Assembly: GCF_014842915.1 (NCBI RefSeq)
Contig: NZ_JACYXI010000019.1
Coordinates: 1-58,767 of the forward strand
Origin: Roseibium litorale
GTDB lineage: Bacteria; Pseudomonadota; Alphaproteobacteria; Rhizobiales; Stappiaceae
Direction: 5' to 3'
Length of the DNA stretch: 58,767 bases
Shown here one piece after another: positions 14,882 to 23,793 of this stretch (position 1 is its first letter; each line of letters opens with the position of its first letter). The translations under genes and the position numbers were made by a program. The notes under the pieces are model-generated. The model saw only the letters and a list, made by a program, of their open reading frames with translations, was not told the origin of the DNA and did not search any database.

Positions 14882-16410
14882 TGGGTATTTTCTCAAGATT
14901 ATTCGGGAAGACCGAAGAAAAGGCACCGACGACCCGGATACACACCCGCCTTGCTGTGCGCCGTTTCAAGGCTGGCAAATCGGATCGCATTTCGGGATTT
15001 CCGAGTTCCTTAAACGGGCAGGGGATTCAAGAGGACGTTCGCAGCGCCTTGCGCGGGCTTATCTCCCATAGCCGCCATGTCAGCCAAAACAACGACTACA
15101 TGAAGGGGTTTTACGGCCACGTTCGCCGGAACGTCATCGGGCGCAAAGGCGTCCAGATCAAGCCCCAATCCCGTTACCCCAATGGGGACTTGGACACAGG
15201 CGCAAACCGGCTGATCAAAGAAGCCTGGGAGGATTGGGGCAAGCGCGGCAACTGCACGGTATGCGGTAAGTATACCTGGAAGGACGTGCAACGCATTGCG
15301 ATCAGCTCTTGTCCGCGAGATGGGAATTTTTTGCTGCGCGTTTATCGCGGCAAACAATACGGGAAGTACGGGTTTCAAGTTCAGATCTTGGATTTTCTGC
15401 AACTCGATATCGACTTGATGGCGGATTTGGGTGGCGGCAGCTATATCCTGTGCGGGATTGAGTTTAACGCACTCGACCGACCGATTGCCTATCACTTGTT
15501 CAAGACCAATCCCGGCCGATTTGGTTTCAGGGGCGAACGTGTCCGCATCCCAGCTAGCGATATCGTCCACCTCTATAATCCCTACGATCTTTCAACGTCC
15601 GTTGTCGGGGTGCCCTGGGCGCACACCGCCTTGCGGCGGCTTGGTCTTATGGGAGAGTTCGAAGAAGCGGCGGCGGCAAATGCCCGGTGGGGCGCATCAA
15701 AGATGGGCTTTTTCACGAAGCGTGCCGATATCGAAGAGGAAGGGCCGGTTACAGGCAGGGCAGAGGGTAGCGACGGCGACGGCGACACTATAACGGAACC
15801 CGAGATTGACGAAATCGAAGCGGGCTTGCTGGAGACGTTGCCGGAAGGATGGGATTTTAAAGCCTTCGATCCAGCATACCCAAGCGGTGAAATGGGACCC
15901 TTCATCAAGGCGATGCTGCGCGGTTCGGCGGCAGGACTCGGTGTCGCTTACACGTCTTTGGCGAATGACCTTGAAGGGATCAATTATTCAGGTCTCCGGG
16001 CTGGTCTTGGGGAAGAGCGTGATGAATGGACCGTTTTGCAAGATTGGTTTTCGGATCATTTTTGTGGTCCGGTTGCGGCGTCCTGGTTGGATATGGCTTT
16101 GCTGACCGGGGCGATCAATCTGCCGTTCGCCAAGCGAGACAAATTCGCAGCCATTTCCTGGACTGCTCGCGGATGGCGAAGCGTCAACCCGAAAGACGAT
16201 GCAACGGCCAATTCGCTCGACATGCAAAATCTTCTGAAGTCGCCGCAAGAAATCTGCGCTGAACGGGGCCGTTCGCTTGAAGAAGTCTTGGATGACTTCA
16301 AGGAAGCGGCCGACCTAGCACAAGGGCGCGGCATTGACTTTTGGTCCGCGCTCGCAGGCGGAGCCGCCGCCATGATTGCAGCGTCCAAGCTGGACAGCAA
16401 AGAGGACTGA
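14881..16410 (+). CDS. Portal protein, lambda family
   Basis: The 509-residue portal contains the conserved N-terminal LISHSRHVSQNNDYMKGFYG and RRNVIGRKGVQIKP segments and the later ASDIVHLYNPYD. An SLANDLEGINYSGLRAGLGE block and a helical C-terminus follow, all as in lambda gpB-type portals. The dodecameric portal forms the DNA entry channel. It overlaps the gene before by one base and is followed after four bases by the capsid gene. Confidence 0.92.
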   Translation: MGIFSRLFGKTEEKAPTTRIHTRLAVRRFKAGKSDRISGFPSSLNGQGIQEDVRSALRGLISHSRHVSQNNDYMKGFYGHVRRNVIGRKGVQIKPQSRYPNGDLDTGANRLIKEAWEDWGKRGNCTVCGKYTWKDVQRIAISSCPRDGNFLLRVYRGKQYGKYGFQVQILDFLQLDIDLMADLGGGSYILCGIEFNALDRPIAYHLFKTNPGRFGFRGERVRIPASDIVHLYNPYDLSTSVVGVPWAHTALRRLGLMGEFEEAAAANARWGASKMGFFTKRADIEEEGPVTGRAEGSDGDGDTITEPEIDEIEAGLLETLPEGWDFKAFDPAYPSGEMGPFIKAMLRGSAAGLGVAYTSLANDLEGINYSGLRAGLGEERDEWTVLQDWFSDHFCGPVAASWLDMALLTGAINLPFAKRDKFAAISWTARGWRSVNPKDDATANSLDMQNLLKSPQEICAERGRSLEEVLDDFKEAADLAQGRGIDFWSALAGGAAAMIAASKLDSKED

Positions 16411-16414
16411 AAAC

Positions 16415-18274
16415 ATGCAAAATGAAAATATCAGGTTGCCGGAACGGATGTTCCGGCAAGGCGTAATCGTGCGGGCTGAGAACGGCGGCGTGGAGGAAAT
16501 TCCGCAAACCTTAAGCCTGTCGTTTTCGAGCGAAGAACCTGTTGAACGCTATTTCGGTTACGAGGTTCTGGGCCACACACCCGGCGAAGTGGACGCGGGC
16601 TTTATGGAAAGCGGGCGTGCCCCTCTGTTGGTCGATCACAGGGCGTCTATAGATAATCAGATCGGCATCATTGAAAGCGTTTCCTTTACGGGCGGCAAGG
16701 GCCGCGCGGATGCTCGCTTTGGCAAAAGCGAGAGGGCACAGGAAGTCGCTAAGCGCGTGGCAGACGGCGAAATTGTCAACGTGTCGGTTGGCTATCGCCC
16801 GAATGCGATTGAGCTCGTGAAGGAAGGCAAGGGAGACCTGCCGACCTATCGCGTCACCAATTGGACCCCTTTTGAAATCTCGCTTGTTTCCGTTCCTGCC
16901 GATCCTTCGGTTGGGATCGGGCGCAATCGGGCAGATGGGGGCGGCGAAATCACCCTAGAAGTAACACGGAAGGTAAATGCAATGCCTGCAAACTCTGAAA
17001 TCCGTTCGGACGATCCGAACACGGAAGAAGCCCGTAAGAAAGCCGTTGATCAGGCTCGGGCCGAAGAAGTGGCGCGTGTTCGCGAGATCGAAGCGATTGG
17101 CGCGCAGTTCAACTGCCGGGACAAGGCAAGCGCTGCGATTAAGAACGGCGATTCCATCGACCTTTTCCGGGGGGCTGTCTTGATGGCTCTCGGTGAACGC
17201 GGACAGGAACAGATTTCGGCGGCCGCCGATATCGGCCTTACACCGAGCGAACGGAAACAGTTTTCATTCGTCCGCGCCTTGAATGCCCTGGCAAACCCCA
17301 ACGACAAGCGGGCACAGGATGCGGCGGGCTTCGAACGCGAATGCGGTGCGGCAGCGGCTAAGGCGCGTGGCAAGGAACAGCGTGGAATTCTTGTTCCTGC
17401 TGATGTTATGCGCTCGGATATGCACGGGCAAACGCGCGGTCTGACCGTCGGTGTGTCTGCCGAAGGCGGTGCGCTTGTCGGAACCAACTTGCTGGCGAGT
17501 TCGTTCATTGAGCTTTTGCGTGCGCGGGCGGTTGTCCTGAAAATGGGCGCACGGATGCTGAACGATCTGCAAGGCAATATCGCGATTCCGCGTCTCACGG
17601 GCGGGGCGACCGCCTATTGGGTAGGTGAAGACGGAGCGGTGACCGCTAGTCAACAAGCCGTTGATCAGGTCGTCTTGTCGCCGCACACGCTCGGCGCCTT
17701 GACCAGTTACAGCCGTTTGTTGCTGCAACAGTCTTCGCTTGATGTTGAATCTCTTGTTCGCGATGATCTGGCAAAGGTTGTCGGTCTGGAAATCACCCGC
17801 GCTTCGCTTCACGGTTCTGGTGCAAGCAATCAGCCAAAGGGCGTTGCTGCGTTGACGGGCGTCAACTCGACCACGTTTGCGGCGGCGGCTCCGACCTGGG
17901 CGGAAGTGGTTGCGATGGAAACGGCAGTTGCCAGTGACGAAGCGGACGTTGGGGCGCTCGGGTATATCATTAATCCGGCTATGCGCGGCGGCTTCAAGAC
18001 GACTGAAAAGGCGGCGGGTACGGCGCGTTTCATTTGGGAAGATGGCGGCACCGTCAACGGCTATCAGGCCGGGGTGACGACGCAAGTTCTCGTCTCCAAT
18101 GCCTTCTTTGGCAATTGGGAAGATCTGCTTATTGCGGCTTGGTCGGGCGTCGACTTGACCGTCGATCCTTACACCAATGCGCAGTCCGGTAACGTCCGCG
18201 TTGTCGCCTTGCAGGAAGTGGATATTGCCGGCCGTCATCCTCAATCGTTCTGTCACTCCTATTTCGCGGGCTAG
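16415..18274 (+). CDS. Prohead protease - major capsid protein fusion (HK97 type)
   Basis: The start is ATG 16415, with GAGGACTGAAAAC upstream; the product is 619 residues. Residues about 1-190 are an HK97-type prohead protease, with LLVDHR and VNVSVGYRP carrying the likely catalytic His and Ser. A linker and helical delta-like region (about 200-320) follow. The rest is an HK97-fold capsid, with GALVGTNLLASSFIELLRAR, an AYWVGEDGAVTAS stretch and RASLHGSGASNQPKGV. In many phages these are separate genes; here one frame encodes both, so the protease must release itself. A terminator follows. Confidence 0.9.
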   Translation: MQNENIRLPERMFRQGVIVRAENGGVEEIPQTLSLSFSSEEPVERYFGYEVLGHTPGEVDAGFMESGRAPLLVDHRASIDNQIGIIESVSFTGGKGRADARFGKSERAQEVAKRVADGEIVNVSVGYRPNAIELVKEGKGDLPTYRVTNWTPFEISLVSVPADPSVGIGRNRADGGGEITLEVTRKVNAMPANSEIRSDDPNTEEARKKAVDQARAEEVARVREIEAIGAQFNCRDKASAAIKNGDSIDLFRGAVLMALGERGQEQISAAADIGLTPSERKQFSFVRALNALANPNDKRAQDAAGFERECGAAAAKARGKEQRGILVPADVMRSDMHGQTRGLTVGVSAEGGALVGTNLLASSFIELLRARAVVLKMGARMLNDLQGNIAIPRLTGGATAYWVGEDGAVTASQQAVDQVVLSPHTLGALTSYSRLLLQQSSLDVESLVRDDLAKVVGLEITRASLHGSGASNQPKGVAALTGVNSTTFAAAAPTWAEVVAMETAVASDEADVGALGYIINPAMRGGFKTTEKAAGTARFIWEDGGTVNGYQAGVTTQVLVSNAFFGNWEDLLIAAWSGVDLTVDPYTNAQSGNVRVVALQEVDIAGRHPQSFCHSYFAG

Positions 18275-18299
18275 GCCTGCGTGAAAAGACCTGATCTCC

Positions 18300-18321
18300 C
18301 GCCGCGCAAGCGGCTTTTTTT
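18300..18321 (+). terminator. Intrinsic terminator after the capsid gene
   Basis: GCCGC-GCAA-GCGGC followed by seven T residues. The same 21 bases, then TGCCTGAAAG after one variable base, recur at 29386-29417 upstream of the endolysin. This one is probably leaky, setting a high ratio of capsid to downstream head-tail proteins. Confidence 0.85.
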
Positions 18322-18371
18322 ATGCCTGAAAGCAAGCCGGAAAACCGGCCTGCAAGTCCGGAGAATGAAAC

Positions 18372-18590
18372 ATGTCTGAGAAGAAAATTCTTATCCTGGA
18401 AAACACCGTTTGCGGTGCGAAGCCCGTTCGCGAAGGCGACGTTGTGACGGCAAGTGCCGCCGATGCGCGGTTGCTGATCACCTTGAAAAAGGCCCGTGAG
18501 GCAACAGCGGATGATGTGAAAGAAACCGCCAAGAAATCCAAGGACGTGGAAAGCGGCGACAGCGGCAAAGGGGGCAAGAGCAGCGAATAG
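18372..18590 (+). CDS. Small phage protein after capsid, unknown
   Basis: The 72-residue protein begins MSEKKILILENTVCGAKPVR, followed by REGDVVTASAADARLLITLK. The C-terminus is disordered and rich in Lys, Ser and Gly. A similarly placed small gene in related phages encodes a head decoration or completion factor (FI-like). The motif content does not settle it. Confidence 0.55.
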   Translation: MSEKKILILENTVCGAKPVREGDVVTASAADARLLITLKKAREATADDVKETAKKSKDVESGDSGKGGKSSE

Positions 18591-18662
18591 CCAACTGACC
18601 TAAGTGCCGCAGTGAGAACAGAGGCGGGGCGGGGTCCGCTCCGCTTCTTCAAGGGGGCATTT

Positions 18663-18797
18663 ATGAAACAGCCAATGCCAAAACCACCCGTTGCGCGGGG
18701 CGGTCCAGATCACAAACAAACTCGGGTAATCGGGCTTCCAAATGGAGCGGGGGCGTTGCAAGCCCGGATAGGGGGCGCAAATGGCGCTAAACATTGA
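18663..18797 (+). CDS. Very small phage protein, unknown
   Basis: Starting at ATG 18663 with AAGGGGG just upstream, the product has 44 residues, rich in Pro, Gly and basic residues (MKQPMPKPPVARGGPDHK). It overlaps the next gene by 17 bp. The good ribosome binding site and the operon overlap are the only support. Confidence 0.4.
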   Translation: MKQPMPKPPVARGGPDHKQTRVIGLPNGAGALQARIGGANGAKH

Positions 18798-19098
18798 AGC
18801 CGATTTGGATGCATTCTTTCAAACCGGCGAATTCGCTGTAACTGCGAATTACACGCTTGCCGACACTTCTACCGGCACGCTGGACGGGATTTTCGACACT
18901 GAAAGCGAGCCCGTAAACCTGGGCGAAGCCGGTTTCATTCAGGTTCAACCGACCTTTCACGTTCAAACCTCCAAGCTTCCGGCGGGAATGACAGAAGGTG
19001 CAACCTTGCAAATCAAGGGCGCGACTTACCGGCTTGCTTTTGACCCGATTCCCAACGGTACGGGTGTTTCCGTTTTGACGCTGGAGGGGGCGGGCTGA
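18781..19098 (+). CDS. Head-tail attachment protein, gpFII-like
   Basis: The 105-residue protein has an N-terminal DLDAFFQTGEFAVTANYTL segment and a beta-rich C-terminus ending TYRLAFDPIPNGTGVSVLTL. Size and order resemble the FII-type connectors that cap the head for tail joining. It lies between capsid and tail-terminator genes, as expected. Its stop and the next start overlap. Confidence 0.65.
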   Translation: MALNIEADLDAFFQTGEFAVTANYTLADTSTGTLDGIFDTESEPVNLGEAGFIQVQPTFHVQTSKLPAGMTEGATLQIKGATYRLAFDPIPNGTGVSVLTLEGAG

Positions 19099-19550
19099 TG
19101 GCGCATATCAGAACACAAGTCCGCCAAGCGATCACAGCAGCGCTAACCGGCCTGCCGACCACTGGCACAAACTGTTTCACCATGCGGACCTACCCGACCG
19201 GGTCAAAACAGCATCCGGCCTTGCTGATTTATATGCCGGTGGAGCGGTCTCAAGCATCTGCCATGGGTGGCGGTCGACGCTCACTTGAGCGCTTTATGAC
19301 CGCAACGATTGAGGCTCAGGCGGTGGGCATCGGCTTTGACGATGAACTCGACCAAATCGCCCTTGAAGTTGAGAAGGCACTTTTCCGGTCCAATCGACTC
19401 GGGGGGCTTGCGGTCAATCTGGCCTTACAGTCAACGCGCTTGGACTTGTCGGACGGTAAGGCCGGGAATGAAAGACGTTCGGGTGTTCTGACGCTTGAAT
19501 ATTTGGTGGAAGTGGACGGGCCGGAAGGAGACCCGGAAGCGATAGACTAG
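19098..19550 (+). CDS. Tail terminator, gpU-like
   Basis: The 150-residue protein has QVRQAITAALTGLPTTGTNC near the start and repeated beta strands including HPALLIYMPVE and VLTLEYLVEV. Minor tail proteins of the gpU type, which stop tail-tube growth, share this length and position between the head-tail connector and the tube gene. The family assignment is by pattern and synteny. Confidence 0.7.
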   Translation: MAHIRTQVRQAITAALTGLPTTGTNCFTMRTYPTGSKQHPALLIYMPVERSQASAMGGGRRSLERFMTATIEAQAVGIGFDDELDQIALEVEKALFRSNRLGGLAVNLALQSTRLDLSDGKAGNERRSGVLTLEYLVEVDGPEGDPEAID

Positions 19551-19565
19551 GAAAGGGACAATCAA

Positions 19566-19958
19566 ATGCCTGTCGTACATGGAAACGAGGGCTCGGTTGC
19601 GGTTGGTGCGAATACGGTCGCCAAGGTGCAAGACTTCAGCCTCAATATTGAAGCGCCGATTTCGGATTCAACCGGTATGGGCGATGCCTGGGAAGACCAC
19701 GAAACCGGCGCGGCCAAGAAATGGAGCGGGTCAATACGCTGCAAGCGGGTCAAGGCGGATGCGGGGCAGGTTGCCCTTTCTGCGGGGGCACAAGTCACGT
19801 TGCACCTCTACGGCGATGGGGACGTTGCCGGGGAGGTTTATTATTCCGGTATCGCGACCATTACCAAGGTGGGGCGGTCTCAGAACAAGAACGATACCGT
19901 CGAAATGAGCTTCGACTTTACCGGCAAAGGCGAGCTTACCGAACCGACCCAAACCTAA
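19566..19958 (+). CDS. Major tail tube protein, gpV-like
   Basis: The 130-residue protein is beta-rich: SVAVGANTVAKVQDFSLNIE, then MGDAWEDHETGAAKKWSGSI and VEMSFDFTGKGEL near the end. These features match siphovirus tail tube proteins. It lacks the Ig-like domain that extends lambda gpV. A strong terminator follows, as often after such highly expressed genes. Confidence 0.78.
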   Translation: MPVVHGNEGSVAVGANTVAKVQDFSLNIEAPISDSTGMGDAWEDHETGAAKKWSGSIRCKRVKADAGQVALSAGAQVTLHLYGDGDVAGEVYYSGIATITKVGRSQNKNDTVEMSFDFTGKGELTEPTQT

Positions 19959-19983
19959 ACGATGACCGGACAATCAAACCAGT

Positions 19984-20016
19984 GCAAAAAGGGCAGCTTG
20001 AACGCTGCCCTTTTGC
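19984..20016 (+). terminator. Intrinsic terminator after the tail tube gene
   Basis: GGGCAGC (19991-19997) and GCTGCCC (20004-20010) pair around TTGAAC, and A-rich and T-rich flanks extend the stem. The TTTT run gives a classical terminator, limiting expression of the low-copy tail genes downstream. Confidence 0.85.
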
Positions 20017-20046
20017 GTTTCCGGAACAAAGAGACAGGGGGCTTTC

Positions 20047-20385
20047 ATGCCTGCGATTGACAATGTTATTGCGCATTATTCCCGGAACAAGGGCAGCGTT
20101 GTACTCGTGCCTGAGTGGAGCGAAACGGGCGAACCCTTCAAGGTCTATTACGACCCGATGACGCCGAAGGAACGCAAGGCGGTTTCTCAAGACAACAATG
20201 GGGTTTTTGACGCCGAAGCGAACGTTGATCTGCTGATGATGAAAGCGAAGGACGAACACGGCCAACCGCTTTTCACTGCTGACGACCGGCATCAGCTTTT
20301 GACACAGGCGGACGGCGCAATCATCGGTCGCATTGCTTTGGCAATTTTGATGCCGACCAACCGCAAGGCGCTGGAAAAAAACTGA
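20047..20385 (+). CDS. Tail assembly chaperone, gpG-like
   Basis: The 112-residue product has AGGGGG before its ATG. It lies directly between the tube and tape-measure genes, where the chaperone G is always found. The last sense codons GAA AAA AAC precede TGA and contain the canonical slippery heptamer A AAA AAC (20376-20382). Most ribosomes stop here, yielding the short form; a fraction shift to make the G-T fusion. Confidence 0.85.
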   Translation: MPAIDNVIAHYSRNKGSVVLVPEWSETGEPFKVYYDPMTPKERKAVSQDNNGVFDAEANVDLLMMKAKDEHGQPLFTADDRHQLLTQADGAIIGRIALAILMPTNRKALEKN

Positions 20386-20525
20386 GAACCGATCCGGGGC
20401 GGCGTCTTTTGTTTCGCCTTGCGGATCGGCTCAAAATGCGGGTTTCGGAAATCGAGGATTGGCCGGAACCCGAAATCCTCGAATGGTTCATCTTCTTCAA
20501 AATTGAAGCGGAGCAAGGGCAATGA
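20047..20525 (+). CDS. Tail assembly chaperone fusion by -1 frameshift, gpG-T-like
   Basis: A -1 slip on A AAA AAC at 20376-20382 lets translation continue through CTG AGA ACC to a TGA at 20523-20525. This adds about 47 residues containing RLADRLKMRVSEIEDWPEPE and ILEWFIFFKIEAEQ. That extension has the look of the T-domain of siphovirus chaperones, which binds the tape measure. The extended frame ends in an ATGA overlap with the tape-measure start. Location, heptamer type and downstream domain all agree with the lambda G/GT mechanism. No start codon with a ribosome binding site would allow the downstream part to be made alone. Confidence 0.88.
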
Positions 20526-22261
20526 CCGTCCCGGCGCTTATCTATACCGTTCGCGCGGATGACCAAAGCCGCGCGGTCTTCGCTGCTAACCGGCAGGAAA
20601 TCCAAAAGACGCAAGCAGCTACGCAACGCCTGAATGCGGACATGACAGGCGTTGGCCGGACGATTGGAAGTCTCAAGGCATTCGGTGCCGGGCTTGGGAT
20701 AGGCATTCTATCGGCCGAACTAATCCAGCTGCCGGGGATTGTTCGAGATCTTGTCGCGGAAGCCTCGACCCTTGCCAAGACTGCCGACCTTATCGGCCTG
20801 TCAACGGATGAGTTGCAACGGTTGCAATTCGGTTTTCAACTGGCCGGGGTGGAGGTCGCGACAACAGAAGATGCCTTGCAAAAGTTCGGCAAGCGGTTGA
20901 GTGAAGCCGATAGCAAGGGCGGGCGGCTTGCCGATATCCTCCAAGCAAATGGCATTGCGCTTCGCGACAATGAAGGCCGATTGCGGCCGGTCATGGATCT
21001 GTTGCGAGACTATGCCGGTTTGATCAAAGGGGCGGGCAACGAACAGGACAGGCTTTCGCTCGCTAACGAAGCCTTCGGGCGCTCGGGGGCGGCACTGGTG
21101 CTTGCCCTTCGTGGCGGCGCGGATGGTGTGCGCGATTTGATGCGCGAAGTCGACCGGGCCGGGGGTGTTCTCGACGAAGAATTGTTGCGGCGGGCGGAAA
21201 TCCTAGATGACGATTTGGCCCGTCTTTGGCGTCGGTTTGAAATCAACAGCAAATCGGCAATTCTTCACGTTGGCGAGTGGCTGGCCGATCTTTCGACCGA
21301 TTTTGAAGGGGCGCTTAGCGGACTTGGGAACGCCAGTGTTTGGAAGGACCTAACCGCGTTTCTCGATGATTACGGACTGATTGACCATAAAGGCGTCTTT
21401 GAACTGCAAGTGAAGCTAGGCGGCGGCTTGGCGGCGCTGTCAAAACAGCAGCAAGACCAGATTTTTTACCGGGACGATTTGAAGATTCCCGGTAGTTCCA
21501 GCGCTACCGAGATCACGGTTCATCCAACGATCCTTCCGAGAAAGAAGACGGGCGGCGGGGAAAGCGGCAAACCTAGCGATTACGAACGGATCATTGCCCA
21601 ACTCACGACCGAATATACCTTGATTGGCATGACTGCCTCAGAACAGAAGAAGTTCAATTTGATCCGTGCGGCTGGTGTTTCCGAGACCAGCAAACAAGGT
21701 AAGGCGATTGCCGAACTTGTCGATCAGATCGATCAGCAAGGGGAGGCGCAAGCGCGGGTCAACGATATCACGTCTCTTTTCGGCGGAATTGCCAGTTCGG
21801 AAATCGGCCGGTTCGTCAGCGAATTGGGTCTTGCCGACACGGCTGCGGGACGGCTGGTCGCGACCCTGGCGGAAGCCGCGCTCAAAGCCGCCTTGCTCGG
21901 GGAAGGTCCGCTCTCATCTTTTCTAGGCACGTCGAACGGCGGTTTGATTGGCCTCGGAATTTCAGCGATTACAGGCAGTTTTGGCGGCGGCGATCCAATT
22001 GCCGCAGCTTTCAAGGGCATGTACGCGGAAGGTGGCACGCTTGGGGCTGGCGAATGGGGGATTGCCGGTGAAAACGGGCCGGAGCCTGTTGTGGGGCCTG
22101 CCAAAGTCATTTCAAGCAAGGATGCCTTCGGGCAGAGCGGACACACCACAGTCATTCATTTCAATGTCACGACGCCGGACGCGGACAGCTTCAAGCGATC
22201 TGATACGCAATTGAAGGCGATGCTTGTCGATGCGGTCAACCGTGGAAAGCGCGGGCGCTGA
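20522..22261 (+). CDS. Tail tape measure protein
   Basis: The 579-residue protein is long and helical. Its N-terminus resembles phage tape measures (VRADDQSRAVFAANRQEIQK, then a LKAFGAGLGIGIL stretch). A coiled-coil-rich middle (100-260) follows. The C-terminus has GGDPIAAAFKGMYAEGGTLG and GENGPEPVVGP, a motif common at the end of tape measures. At about 1.5 angstrom per residue the tail would be roughly 85-90 nm. The start overlaps the frameshifted chaperone frame. Confidence 0.88.
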   Translation: MTVPALIYTVRADDQSRAVFAANRQEIQKTQAATQRLNADMTGVGRTIGSLKAFGAGLGIGILSAELIQLPGIVRDLVAEASTLAKTADLIGLSTDELQRLQFGFQLAGVEVATTEDALQKFGKRLSEADSKGGRLADILQANGIALRDNEGRLRPVMDLLRDYAGLIKGAGNEQDRLSLANEAFGRSGAALVLALRGGADGVRDLMREVDRAGGVLDEELLRRAEILDDDLARLWRRFEINSKSAILHVGEWLADLSTDFEGALSGLGNASVWKDLTAFLDDYGLIDHKGVFELQVKLGGGLAALSKQQQDQIFYRDDLKIPGSSSATEITVHPTILPRKKTGGGESGKPSDYERIIAQLTTEYTLIGMTASEQKKFNLIRAAGVSETSKQGKAIAELVDQIDQQGEAQARVNDITSLFGGIASSEIGRFVSELGLADTAAGRLVATLAEAALKAALLGEGPLSSFLGTSNGGLIGLGISAITGSFGGGDPIAAAFKGMYAEGGTLGAGEWGIAGENGPEPVVGPAKVISSKDAFGQSGHTTVIHFNVTTPDADSFKRSDTQLKAMLVDAVNRGKRGR

Positions 22262-22273
22262 TTGGGGGCACTA

Positions 22274-22906
22274 ATGGCTCTAGATTTTCATGATATCCGG
22301 TTTCCGCCGCGCATCTCCCGTGGTTGCCGGGGCGGGCCGCAACGGAAAACCATTGTGGTCGCGCTCGGGAACGGAAAGGAACAACGCAATCAGCAATGGG
22401 CCGATTCAAGGCGGCGCTTCAATGCCGGTTATGGGGTGCGTAATATTGACGATATCCACGCCATTATTGATTTCTTTGAGGAGAGGCGAGGGCGTCTAAC
22501 CGCCTTTCGGTGGAAGGATTGGAGCGATTTTAAATCCTGTCCGCCCGGTACGGCCGTAACCGCGATTGATCAGCAGATTGGAACCGGGACAGGTGCGCAA
22601 GCGGTCTTCCAACTGGTCAAGACCTACGGCGGTGCGCATAACCTCTATGAGCGCATCATTACAAAACCTGTTTCCGGAACCGTAAAAGTTGCCCTGAACG
22701 GTGTTGAACTGGCAAACGATTTCTCCGTCGATCACGCAACCGGGCTGGTTACCCTCGCGGTTGCCCCCGGTGCTGACGTAGTCGTGACGGCTGGATTTGA
22801 GTTCGACGTTCCCGCGCGTTTCGACACGGATATTTTAGAAGTCGAAGTGGATGCGGCGCTGCTCGGAAATATCCCTGACATTCCTGTTGTTGAGGTTCTT
22901 CAATGA
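22274..22906 (+). CDS. GTA gp12-like distal tail protein (DUF2460)
   Basis: The start is the ATG at 22274. The 210-residue protein has FHDIRFPPRISRGCRGGPQR, RRRFNAGYGVRNIDDIHAII and FFEERRGRLTAFRWKDWSDF. These are typical of DUF2460, the family of the Rhodobacter gene transfer agent distal tail protein. It begins a four-gene tip cassette in the same order as the GTA. Confidence 0.88.
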   Translation: MALDFHDIRFPPRISRGCRGGPQRKTIVVALGNGKEQRNQQWADSRRRFNAGYGVRNIDDIHAIIDFFEERRGRLTAFRWKDWSDFKSCPPGTAVTAIDQQIGTGTGAQAVFQLVKTYGGAHNLYERIITKPVSGTVKVALNGVELANDFSVDHATGLVTLAVAPGADVVVTAGFEFDVPARFDTDILEVEVDAALLGNIPDIPVVEVLQ

Positions 22907-23793
22907 GGCAGTTTGCAACAGGCTTTGCTGACCATATCGCGCAAGATTGCACAACGCTTTGCTGGTGCTGGGAAGTTACGAGGCAAGACGGCGGCAAACT
23001 CGGTTTTACCGACCATGACCGTGCGCTTGTTTTCAGTGGCGTGACCTTTCAAGCCACTTCCGGGGTGATCGGCTCGGAGATCGAGGCAAGCTTAGGGCTG
23101 TCCGTTGATAATATGGATTTTGAGGGGGCGCTTTCTTCGGATGCCATCACCGAAGCGGATATTGCTGCCGGTCTTTATGACGATGCCGAAATCACACTTT
23201 ACCGGGTCAATTGGCAAAATCCCGCTGAGCGCGAAGTCATCAAGCGCGGCAATGTCGGGGAAACCAGCCGGGGCGAACTGGCATTTCAAGCAGAGTTCCG
23301 GGGGCTTGCCCATAGGCTGAATCAGACGGTTGGCCGGACGTTTCAGTACGGCTGCGATGCAGTGTTGGGCGGGGCGCGGTGTGGCGTCAATCTTGAGCAA
23401 GCAGCCTTTAGGGCAACGGGAACCGTGACGGGGGCAAGCGAGGCAGCAATTGAAGCGAGCGGCATAAACGGTTTTGCCGATGATCACTTTTCGCGGGGGC
23501 TGCTGACCTGGCTAACCGGCGCGAATGCCGGAACTGTGGTCAAGGTTAAGACACATCGGACGAATGGAGCTGTCACCTCACTTTCGCTTTGGCGGATGGC
23601 ACCGAATCCGATTGCTGCGGGCGATACTTTCACCGTCCGGGCCGGATGCCCGCATACCTTCGATGCCTGCCGGAACAAGTTCTCCAACTCGGTCAATTAT
23701 CGCGGTTTTCCGCATATTCCGGGCAATGATTTTGTTCTCGGTTATGCCCGTCAAGGGGAGCAGGAAAATGACGGAAGCGCACTCGTTTCTTAA
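22903..23793 (+). CDS. GTA gp13-like tail hub protein (DUF2163)
   Basis: The 296-residue protein starts by an ATGA overlap. It shows CWCWEVTRQDGGKLGFTDHD, GVIGSEIEASLGLSVDNMDF and a C-terminal GCPHTFDACRNKFSNSVNYR followed by FPHIPG, all hallmarks of DUF2163. In the GTA this protein forms part of the tail hub. The cysteines in the last motif, in a CPHTFDAC arrangement, bind iron-sulfur or metal in related hub proteins. Confidence 0.9.
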   Translation: MRQFATGFADHIAQDCTTLCWCWEVTRQDGGKLGFTDHDRALVFSGVTFQATSGVIGSEIEASLGLSVDNMDFEGALSSDAITEADIAAGLYDDAEITLYRVNWQNPAEREVIKRGNVGETSRGELAFQAEFRGLAHRLNQTVGRTFQYGCDAVLGGARCGVNLEQAAFRATGTVTGASEAAIEASGINGFADDHFSRGLLTWLTGANAGTVVKVKTHRTNGAVTSLSLWRMAPNPIAAGDTFTVRAGCPHTFDACRNKFSNSVNYRGFPHIPGNDFVLGYARQGEQENDGSALVS

